From: Aquimarina sp042434915
GTDB lineage: Bacteria > Bacteroidota > Bacteroidia > Flavobacteriales > Flavobacteriaceae
NCBI RefSeq assembly: GCF_042434915.1
Contig: NZ_CP170198.1
Coordinates: 2,418,001-2,482,000 of the forward strand
Direction: 5' to 3'
DNA: 64,000 nt
Part shown: positions 18,022-24,650 of the stretch, in pieces
Position numbering within the stretch: the first letter of the stretch is position 1
Layout: each line of letters begins with the position of its first letter
The notes under the pieces: model-generated
Told to the model about the DNA's origin: nothing
Database searches by the model: none
Seen by the model: only the letters and a program-made list of their open reading frames with translations
Position numbers and translations under genes: made by a program

Positions 18022-19208
18022 ATAGTATCTGTTTTAATAGTATTACCACAAAAACTACCAAGCTCAATCCGTCTCAAAGCTTCTTCTATTTGATTTATAT
18101 TTACACACAACGAGAATCTCAAATATCTCTTCCCCTGAGTCCCAAATACGCCTCCAGGAGTAATAAAAATATTATAGTCGTGTAATAATTCTTCAATAAA
18201 ATCATATCCAATTACATGAGCAGGCAATTTAGCCCAAACAAAAAGCCCTATAGCCTTCTTATCAACAGTGCATCCTAAATTTTCTGCTAGCTTCCATATT
18301 AATTCTCGTCTTTTTTTATAGATTGAATTTAAATTATCATACCATGTATTCGAGATGTTTAATGCTGCTATCGCTCCTTCTTGAATACCTTTGAACATCC
18401 CGCTATCCATATTAGACTTTACCTGAAGTATCCCTTGTATTTTTTCTTTGTCTCCCATAACCATACCCACTCTCCATCCAGCCATGTTAAAGGTTTTACT
18501 CAAAGAATTTAATTCTAAAGCACATTCTTTGGCTCCTTCAATAGTAAAGATGCTTACAGGCCGAGGATTGAGCACAAAACTATAAGGGTTATCATTTACC
18601 AAAAGAATAGCATGCTTTTTGGCAAAATGAATAAGCTTTTCGAACAACTTGATATTTCCTGAAGCACCTGTTGGCATATGTGGATAATTAACCCACATAA
18701 TCTTAACCTTTTTCAAATCCATTTTCTCTAAAAGATCAAAATCAGGCTCCCAATTATTTTCTGCAGTTAACTCATACGCGACTGGTTCTGCATCCAATAA
18801 TTTTGTTACCGATGCGTATGTAGGATATCCTGGGTTAGGAATTAATACTTGATCTCCAGCATCAAGATAAGCCATAGATATATGCATGATACCTTCTTTA
18901 GAACCAAGCAATGGCAAAATTTCGGATTCACTATCTAGATGTACATCAAACTTAGTTTTATAGAATCTGGCGATTGCAGTTCTAAGCTGAGGAATTCCCT
19001 GATAGCTTTGGTATTGGTGCACTCCCTTTTCTTGCATTGCTATCTGCATAGCTTGCACAACCTCAACGGGAGGATCTAAATCAGGACTACCTATTGCTAA
19101 ATTCAAAATAGGCTTTCCTTCACTTTCTAGTACTCTAACCTCACGTAATTTTGAAGAAAAGTAATATTCTTCTACCTTATCTAATCGTTTTGCAAATTGT
19201 ACCTTCAT
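18018..19208 (-). CDS. Class I/II PLP aminotransferase, probable aromatic aminotransferase
   Basis: A 396-aa fold-type I aminotransferase. The PLP lysine lies in NSLSKTFNMAGWRVGM (about residues 231-246); NPGYPTY and the Asn/Asp/Tyr cofactor residues (WVNYPHMPTG, VNDNPY) are present. Because it lies between pheA and tyrA with 4-bp overlaps on both sides (19205-19208 and 18018-18021), it most likely transaminates phenylpyruvate and 4-hydroxyphenylpyruvate to Phe and Tyr. Family members are also annotated as methionine or LL-diaminopimelate-type aminotransferases, so substrate choice rests on context. Confidence 0.9.
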   Translation of the reverse strand: MKVQFAKRLDKVEEYYFSSKLREVRVLESEGKPILNLAIGSPDLDPPVEVVQAMQIAMQEKGVHQYQSYQGIPQLRTAIARFYKTKFDVHLDSESEILPLLGSKEGIMHISMAYLDAGDQVLIPNPGYPTYASVTKLLDAEPVAYELTAENNWEPDFDLLEKMDLKKVKIMWVNYPHMPTGASGNIKLFEKLIHFAKKHAILLVNDNPYSFVLNPRPVSIFTIEGAKECALELNSLSKTFNMAGWRVGMVMGDKEKIQGILQVKSNMDSGMFKGIQEGAIAALNISNTWYDNLNSIYKKRRELIWKLAENLGCTVDKKAIGLFVWAKLPAHVIGYDFIEELLHDYNIFITPGGVFGTQGKRYLRFSLCVNINQIEEALRRIELGSFCGNTIKTDTI

Positions 19209-20035
19209 TGCTTTTGATCTTTATATATCCCTAAAATTTTCAATTCTAAAATCATGTCCTGTATTACTACTGTAGCATTCATCAAATCATCATACTTAGC
19301 AAATGTTACATCCATAAAAAAAGAATATTGCCAAGGTTGATTGGGCACTGGCAATGATTGTATTTTTGTTAAGTTAAGATTGCAATTACTCATGATATTT
19401 AGAATTGTAGCTAAACTTCCTTGCTCATGTGCGATCATCATCTTTAAGGTTGCCTTATTAACCCCTTCTCTAACTTGTTGTGTATTGGACTTATGATTTA
19501 AAATAAAAAAGCGTGTACTATTAGTATTTACTGTTTGAATGTTTTGAGCTAACATATCAAGATGATATAAAGTTGCCGCTATTGCACCTGCAACGGCACC
19601 TATTCCTAAGCTTTTTTCTTTATCTATTTGTTGAGCTACTAGAGCGGTATCGGGAGCTTCGACTAGTTTGATATGTGTATGCTTTTTAAAAAATTCTTTA
19701 CATTGCAATAGTGCCATAGGATGTGAATGTACTTCGATAATATCAGTAATACTTTGTCCTGGCAGTGCCATTAAACAATGCTGAATGGGCGCATAAAATT
19801 CACCGATAATACTAAAACCACATTCGTCTATATAAGCATAATTAGGAATAATAGAGCCTGCGATTGAATTCTCAATTGCCATTACCGCGTGCTCACTAGT
19901 CGCCTTCACCAAACTCATTGCTACGTCTCCAAATGACATGCACTCTAGCACATCCACAGTCTCTCCAAAATATTGTAGTGCTACTTGGTGATGATAAGAC
20001 CCTTTAATTCCTTGTATTGCAACCTTTGATTTCAT
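19205..20035 (-). CDS. pheA: Prephenate dehydratase with ACT domain
   Basis: Converts prephenate to phenylpyruvate for phenylalanine. The protein is 276 aa from the ATG at 20035 (MKSKVAIQGIKGSYHHQVAL). The longer frame from 20068 is rejected because its start lies inside a terminator hairpin. Residues about 1-185 are the dehydratase domain, ending in NSTRFFIL with the conserved Thr-Arg-Phe. Residues about 205-276 are an ACT domain (EQGSLATILNIMSNCNLNL, QSLPVPNQPW) that in relatives binds Phe for feedback inhibition. First structural gene of the Phe/Tyr operon, placed behind a Phe/Tyr-rich leader peptide and terminator. Confidence 0.95.
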   Translation of the reverse strand: MKSKVAIQGIKGSYHHQVALQYFGETVDVLECMSFGDVAMSLVKATSEHAVMAIENSIAGSIIPNYAYIDECGFSIIGEFYAPIQHCLMALPGQSITDIIEVHSHPMALLQCKEFFKKHTHIKLVEAPDTALVAQQIDKEKSLGIGAVAGAIAATLYHLDMLAQNIQTVNTNSTRFFILNHKSNTQQVREGVNKATLKMMIAHEQGSLATILNIMSNCNLNLTKIQSLPVPNQPWQYSFFMDVTFAKYDDLMNATVVIQDMILELKILGIYKDQKQ

Positions 20036-20049
20036 TAAAATTTGAATAA

Positions 20050-20079
20050 AAAAAATCCCGATGTACATCGGGATTTTTT
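20050..20079 (-). terminator. Attenuator terminator hairpin before pheA
   Basis: A perfect 30-bp inverted repeat; as minus-strand RNA it reads A6-UCCCGAUGU then its complement ending in a U-run, a factor-independent terminator 14 nt upstream of the pheA ATG. Its 5' arm AUCCCG (20074-20069) can instead pair exactly with CGGGAU at 20116-20111 in the leader ORF, which would be the antiterminator. The kbl stop is over 260 nt away, so it is unlikely to be the kbl terminator. Confidence 0.8.
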
Positions 20080-20100
20080 ATAATATAAATATATTGTTAT

Positions 20101-20178
20101 TTACATAGGGATCCCGTTCTTCTCTTTAAAATAAAAGAAGAAAAAATAAAATCCGTTCCAAGTAAATAAATTATTCAT
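20101..20178 (-). CDS. Phe/Tyr-rich leader peptide of the aromatic operon attenuator
   Basis: A 25-codon ORF (ATG at 20178, TAA at 20101-20103) on the operon strand. Residues 10-17 are FYFFFFYF, eight aromatic codons in a row; the whole peptide has 7 Phe and 2 Tyr. It ends 22 nt before the terminator hairpin. By analogy with enterobacterial pheL-type attenuation, ribosome stalling at uncharged Phe or Tyr codons (20128-20151) would leave the CGGGAU segment in codons 21-23 free to block the terminator. A ribosome that reaches the stop covers it and allows termination. The peptide itself has no other recognisable function. Confidence 0.82.
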   Translation of the reverse strand: MNNLFTWNGFYFFFFYFKEKNGIPM

Positions 20179-20345
20179 TGTCTATGTTCTAATTACACTG
20201 CTAATGTAAATAAAAGGAAGAACTTTCAAAAAAAAAAGTAACTTAATATTTGAAAGTGGCAGATAATTATCAAAATCTTAGTTTTATGTTCAAGTATTAC
20301 AAATATGATAAAACTACAACTTAGGTAAATACTTTATTGCCTTAT
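20179..20345 (-). other. Upstream part of the pheA leader / kbl downstream region
   Basis: No gene is seen. A near-consensus -7 box, CATATTTG on the minus strand (20300-20307), with TTTA 18 bp upstream could start the leader RNA. A hairpin with 8-bp arms (CTTTCAAA/TTTGAAAG, 20223-20256) has its U-run in the loop and is not a clear terminator, so read-through from kbl is possible. Confidence 0.35.
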
Positions 20346-21533
20346 TTATATAACATTTAGTTCTTTACCGACCTTAACAAATGCTTCAATAGCTTTTTGT
20401 AATTGATTGTGGGTATGAGCCGCAGACAGCTGTACACGGATACGCGCTTTTCCCTTTGGTACTACTGGATAAAAGAATCCAATAACATAAATACCTTCTT
20501 CCAGTAATTTACTGGCAAACTCTTGGGCTAACGTAGCCTCATATAACATCACTGGTACAATGGGATGATCACCTGGCACAATATCAAAACCAGCAGCCGT
20601 CATTTCATCTCTAAAAAATTTAGTGTTTTCTTCTAACTGATCTCTTAAAGAAGTTGAGGCACTTAAAAGATCCAATACTTTAATAGAAGCTCCAACAATA
20701 GAAGGCGCCACTGTATTTGAAAACAGATATGGCCTAGAACGTTGTCTTAGCAATTCGACAATTTCTTTACGAGCAGCTGTAAATCCCCCTGAAGCACCAC
20801 CTAGAGCTTTGCCGTAAGTACCTGTAATAATGTCAATTCGTCCCATCACATCACGATATTCATGGGTTCCACGACCTGTTTTTCCCAAAAACCCTGTAGA
20901 ATGGCACTCATCTATCATTACCATTGCATTATAAACCTCGGCCAAATCGCAAATCCTGTCTAGTTGAGCGATCGTACCATCCATTGAAAAAGAACCATCG
21001 GTAACGATTAAAATACGTCTAGAGCCCTGCGCCTCTTTCAATTGTTCTTCTAAGGATTCCATGTTGTTATGATCAAATCTAAAACGTTTTGCCTTACATA
21101 ACCTAATACCATCAATAATAGAAGCATGATTAAGTGCATCAGAGATAATAGCATCATCTGGCCCCAAAATTGGTTCAAAAAGTCCTCCATTTGCATCAAA
21201 CGCAGCTGCATATAAAATACAATCTTCCATCCCTAAAAATTCTGCAGTCTTACGCTCTAACTCTTTATGGATATCCTGAGTCCCACAAATAAAACGAACC
21301 GATGATAGCCCATAACCATGAGAATCTATTGCATCCTTTCCCGCCTGTATGACATCGGGATGTGATGATAGACCCAAATAATTATTTGCACAAAAGTTTA
21401 AAACCTCTTTTGTTTTTGTAGTATCAATTTGTGCCCCTTGAGGTGTTGTGATAATACGCTCGGATTTATATAATCCCGCTTCTTTAATTTCTTCTATTTC
21501 TTTTTGTAAATCTTCTTTAATATTTGAAAACAT
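20346..21533 (-). CDS. kbl: Glycine C-acetyltransferase (2-amino-3-ketobutyrate CoA ligase)
   Basis: PLP enzyme that splits 2-amino-3-ketobutyrate with CoA to glycine and acetyl-CoA, the second step of threonine breakdown. At 395 aa the length is normal. Motifs: NFCANNYLGLSSHP near the N-terminus, YAAAFDANGGLFEP, TDGSFSMDGTIA, DECHSTGFLGKTGRG and the PLP Lys in TYGKALGGASGG (about residues 236-247). It lies downstream of the threonine dehydrogenase gene (138 nt gap) on the same strand, so the pathway is complete here. Confidence 0.96.
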   Translation of the reverse strand: MFSNIKEDLQKEIEEIKEAGLYKSERIITTPQGAQIDTTKTKEVLNFCANNYLGLSSHPDVIQAGKDAIDSHGYGLSSVRFICGTQDIHKELERKTAEFLGMEDCILYAAAFDANGGLFEPILGPDDAIISDALNHASIIDGIRLCKAKRFRFDHNNMESLEEQLKEAQGSRRILIVTDGSFSMDGTIAQLDRICDLAEVYNAMVMIDECHSTGFLGKTGRGTHEYRDVMGRIDIITGTYGKALGGASGGFTAARKEIVELLRQRSRPYLFSNTVAPSIVGASIKVLDLLSASTSLRDQLEENTKFFRDEMTAAGFDIVPGDHPIVPVMLYEATLAQEFASKLLEEGIYVIGFFYPVVPKGKARIRVQLSAAHTHNQLQKAIEAFVKVGKELNVI

Positions 21534-21671
21534 GAACGTCTCTTTTTAAATTAATTTTTAACAGTTTATTAGGGGCATGCTTAAAATTAAACTTTAAAAG
21601 CAGTAACTCCAAACATCCCTATCAATTCTTAGTTAAACACTTAGTCTTACACATAAGTTTAAACGGTTTAC

Positions 21672-22619
21672 TTACTTAATAGCATACTGTAATTTTAATT
21701 TTTCTACCATTACTTTACTCATACGTTTTAGATCATACGCCGGCTCCCATCCCCAATCTGCTCTTGCACTACTATCATCGATAGAATTAGGCCATTTGGC
21801 TGCAATTTTCTGTCTAAAATCTGGACTATATCGAACTTTAAAGTCTGGATACATTTTTTGTAATTCTGCAACTACATCCCTTGGAGCAAAACTTGTTCCT
21901 GCCAAATTATAAGAAGTTCTTACTTTGATATTTTCTTTGGGTGCATCCATTAATTCCAATGTGGCGCGCACTGCATCTTCCATAAAAATCATAGGCAACA
22001 TCGTATCTTCCTCTAAAAAACAATCAAACGTTTGCTGCAATACTGCCTTGTGATAAATATCTACTGCATAATCTGTGGTACCACCCCCAGGCAATGATTG
22101 ATAACCAATAACTCCAGGATATCGTAGTGACCGTACATCAAGACCATAACGCAAAAAATAGTATTGAGCCCAATTTTCGCCTGCGGCTTTACTTATACCA
22201 TAAACAGTTGCAGGATCCAAATAGGCATTATTAGGTGTATCTATCTGGGTAGCACCATCTCCAAAAACAGCAATCGAACTAGGATAAAACACTTTATCAA
22301 TTCCATTGAGTCTCGCAACTTCTAAGACATTAAAAAAGGTCTGCATATTAATATCCCAAGTTTGTAAAGGGTTTTCTTCACCTCTAGCAGACAGAATAGC
22401 TGCCAAGTGATATATTTGAGTAATACCATACTGTTTTACAACAGACTCAATTCTTCCACGATCGGTGGCATCAATGATTTCAAAAAATCCTTCAGTAGTA
22501 TCTTTCTCCCTTAAATCTGAAGCTACAACATGCGCTATTCCAAATTTTTCTTGAAGTGCCTTTGTTAGAACTGAACCTAACTGACCGTTAGCTCCGATAA
22601 TTAAAACATTCGTTTTCAT
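21672..22619 (-). CDS. tdh: L-threonine 3-dehydrogenase, SDR/epimerase type
   Basis: A 315-aa extended SDR protein (GANGQLGSVL near residues 8-17; the Tyr-x3-Lys catalytic pair in VYGISKAAG). Its closest recognised relatives are the epimerase-like NAD-dependent threonine dehydrogenases known from flavobacteria and archaea, which oxidise L-threonine to 2-amino-3-ketobutyrate. The assignment over a sugar epimerase rests on motifs such as RSLRYPGVIGY and SFAPRDVVAELQKMYPDF and on the downstream kbl. It is divergent from an Lrp-type regulator, with an inverted repeat over its -7 box. Confidence 0.9.
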   Translation of the reverse strand: MKTNVLIIGANGQLGSVLTKALQEKFGIAHVVASDLREKDTTEGFFEIIDATDRGRIESVVKQYGITQIYHLAAILSARGEENPLQTWDINMQTFFNVLEVARLNGIDKVFYPSSIAVFGDGATQIDTPNNAYLDPATVYGISKAAGENWAQYYFLRYGLDVRSLRYPGVIGYQSLPGGGTTDYAVDIYHKAVLQQTFDCFLEEDTMLPMIFMEDAVRATLELMDAPKENIKVRTSYNLAGTSFAPRDVVAELQKMYPDFKVRYSPDFRQKIAAKWPNSIDDSSARADWGWEPAYDLKRMSKVMVEKLKLQYAIK

Positions 22620-22639
22620 AACGTATTACTATTAAGCAG

Positions 22640-22661
22640 TATTTACTTGCAAAAGTAAATA
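22640..22661 (-). promoter_or_regulatory. tdh promoter -7 box inside a 9-bp inverted repeat
   Basis: TATTTACTT-GCAA-AAGTAAATA is a perfect inverted repeat (22640-22648 and 22653-22661) that contains the minus-strand -7 box TACTTTTG (22650-22657). A regulator bound here would block tdh transcription. The adjacent divergent Lrp-type gene is the obvious candidate. This is inference. Confidence 0.5.
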
Positions 22662-22758
22662 TTATAGATTTTAGTGTGAAATTTTATTTTATTATCCGTA
22701 AAAATTACTTCATTATTTTATATTTGAAGTAGTTTTAACTTTATAATAATTTCTATAA

Positions 22759-22766
22759 TAAATTTG
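22759..22766 (+). promoter_or_regulatory. Promoter -7 box of the Lrp-type gene
   Basis: TAAATTTG matches TAnnTTTG 20 bp upstream of the ATG at 22787; a T-rich -33 region (TTTTAAC) lies about 20 bp further upstream. Confidence 0.5.
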
Positions 22767-22786
22767 CAGTTAAATTTACTTAGCCT

Positions 22787-23248
22787 ATGGAAGATTTAGA
22801 TGAAATAGACATCACAATTTTGAGAATTCTTCAAAAGGATGCTAAGAAGACAACCAAAGATATCGCTCAATCGCTAAAGTTAACTTCTTCTCCTGTTTAC
22901 GAACGAATACGACGTTTAGAAAAAAAGGGATTTATACAAAAATATGTAGCTATTCTTGACAAGAAACTAATCAATAGATCTGTCACTACAATTTGCCAAG
23001 TATCTATGCGCTATCATAATGAAGCTTTTATAGAAAAGTTTGAAGAACAAATACAAAATCTTGAAGAAGTTCAAGAATGCTATCATATGGCTGGTCAAGT
23101 TGATTTTATACTTAAAATAAACACTCCAAATCTTGAAGCGTATCATGACTTTGTAAAATATAAACTTTCAACTATCGAAAATATTGGTGTATTAAACAGT
23201 ACTTTCGTTTTAAAGGATATAAAGCATACTTCTGCTTTTTATATTTAA
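22787..23248 (+). CDS. Lrp/AsnC family transcription regulator
   Basis: A 153-aa protein with an N-terminal helix-turn-helix (about 5-55; DEIDITILRILQKDAKKTTK, then SPVYERIRRLEKKGFIQKY) and a C-terminal AsnC/RAM ligand-binding domain (about 65-150). Family members bind amino acids and form dimers to octamers on DNA. It is divergent from tdh-kbl with an inverted repeat in the shared intergenic region, so control of threonine catabolism is a reasonable guess. In E. coli the tdh-kbl operon is controlled by Lrp. Confidence 0.92.
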   Translation: MEDLDEIDITILRILQKDAKKTTKDIAQSLKLTSSPVYERIRRLEKKGFIQKYVAILDKKLINRSVTTICQVSMRYHNEAFIEKFEEQIQNLEEVQECYHMAGQVDFILKINTPNLEAYHDFVKYKLSTIENIGVLNSTFVLKDIKHTSAFYI

Positions 23249-23319
23249 ATTTAATTTTCACAAAAACCCAAGCCTGTTAGGTTAACTTACTATTCATTAT
23301 TTTTGATAAAATTATAATC

Positions 23320-24213
23320 ATGTCTATATCTGTTTCTAACATTTCTAAAACCTATCATCAAGAAAAAGCATTGTTAAATATTTCATTTGACATTAAAGAA
23401 GGAGAAATTGTGGGATTTCTTGGACCCAATGGTGCTGGTAAATCAACTATGATGAAAATTTTGACCACGTATCTACAACCCACTCAAGGACATGCAACAA
23501 TCAATGCTTTTGATATCTTAAAAGATCCGCAAGATGTCAAACGAAGCGTTGGCTATCTCCCCGAGCATAACCCTTTATATGATGACATGTATGTACGAGA
23601 ATATTTATCCTTTAACGCCAAAGTATACGGTATTGAAAAAAATCAAATCAAAAAGGTAATTGAAGAGACAGGTTTAACCAAAGAAGCTGCTAAAAAAATA
23701 AATCAGCTGTCCAAAGGATATCGACAACGTGTTGGTTTGGCGTGTGCCTTACTACATGATCCAAAAGTTTTAATCTTGGATGAGCCTACCACAGGCCTAG
23801 ATCCTAATCAATTGATTGAGATACGATCTCTTATTAAATCCCTTGGGAAAAATAAAACCGTTTTACTATCTACTCATATTATGCAAGAGGTTGAAGCTAT
23901 GTGTGATCGAGTTATTATCATTAACAAAGGTAAACTTGTTGCCGATAGGTACCTTAATGACTTAATAGATACACAGGAACAAATTATAGAAGTTGAATTT
24001 GATTATCGTGTAGAAGAGGCGTTTCTAAATAAAATTACTCACGTCTCACAAGTTATTAATAAACATAATTTTGTTTATGAATTAACCTTTGAGACCAGTG
24101 TCGACATGAGACCTAAGGTATTTGATTTTGCTCATGATCATGGGCTTAAAATTTTACAGTTATCAAGAAAAAATAAAAACTTAGAAAGCCTTTTTAGAGA
24201 ATTAACGCAATAA
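23320..24213 (+). CDS. gldA: Gliding motility ABC transporter ATPase GldA
   Basis: A 297-aa ABC ATPase with Walker A GPNGAGKST (about 36-44), signature LSKGYRQRVGL (about 133-143), Walker B VLILDEPTTGLD and the switch His in LLSTHIMQE. Length and sequence fit flavobacterial GldA, which works with GldF and GldG and is associated with gliding or type IX-dependent surface functions. The permease genes are not in this window, as is usual where gldA is separate. It is 71 nt after the Lrp gene on the same strand. Confidence 0.85.
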   Translation: MSISVSNISKTYHQEKALLNISFDIKEGEIVGFLGPNGAGKSTMMKILTTYLQPTQGHATINAFDILKDPQDVKRSVGYLPEHNPLYDDMYVREYLSFNAKVYGIEKNQIKKVIEETGLTKEAAKKINQLSKGYRQRVGLACALLHDPKVLILDEPTTGLDPNQLIEIRSLIKSLGKNKTVLLSTHIMQEVEAMCDRVIIINKGKLVADRYLNDLIDTQEQIIEVEFDYRVEEAFLNKITHVSQVINKHNFVYELTFETSVDMRPKVFDFAHDHGLKILQLSRKNKNLESLFRELTQ

Positions 24214-24239
24214 GAACAACTAATCATCTCTACAAAAAT

Positions 24240-24650
24240 TTATGAGAGTTGTGATGTTTCAAATTCGTTTAAAATTTCTTTGAGACGTTTTACCGAAATT
24301 GGTTTAACAATATAATCACTCACTAGCTCATACCTCTTTGCCTTGGCAATATCTTGTGGATCAACAGAGGAGGTTACTATATAAATTGTAATTTTTTTAC
24401 TGCTCGGTATTTTTGTGAATTCTTCTAAAAATTGCCATCCATCAAGAATTGGCATATTGAGATCTAATAGTAAAATTTCGGGAAGTTTGCTGCCGCTAGA
24501 TATAATTGCTTTAAGCTTATCCAAAGCCTCTCTTCCGTTTTTAAAAACTAAGAAACCATTGCAAAAATTTGCCAATTCCATGACTTTCTTAACCCCAAAA
24601 ACAAAGATTGGGTCATCATCTACAATGCATGCTAAATCAATTTTTTTCAT
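24240..24650 (-). CDS. Single-domain response regulator (receiver only)
   Basis: A 136-aa CheY-like protein with acidic residues in VDDDP (about 10-14), phospho-acceptor Asp63 (LLLDLNMPILDG), the switch Thr/Ser in YIVTSS and Lys in YIVKPIS. There is no output domain, so it acts through protein contact or as a phosphorelay step. Its ATG overlaps the stop of the hybrid-free PAS kinase by 4 bp (24647-24650), so the pair is translationally coupled and the kinase is very likely its partner. Confidence 0.93.
   Translation of the reverse strand: MKKIDLACIVDDDPIFVFGVKKVMELANFCNGFLVFKNGREALDKLKAIISSGSKLPEILLLDLNMPILDGWQFLEEFTKIPSSKKITIYIVTSSVDPQDIAKAKRYELVSDYIVKPISVKRLKEILNEFETSQLS

Noticed and set aside
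20036..20068. Longer N-terminus for PheA (11 extra residues)
   Set aside because: The extra start codon lies within the attenuator hairpin and the residues do not look like the family; ATG at 20035 is better.
20050..20079. Terminator of kbl
   Set aside because: It is over 260 nt beyond the kbl stop and directly before pheA, and it pairs alternatively with the leader ORF; an attenuator fits better.
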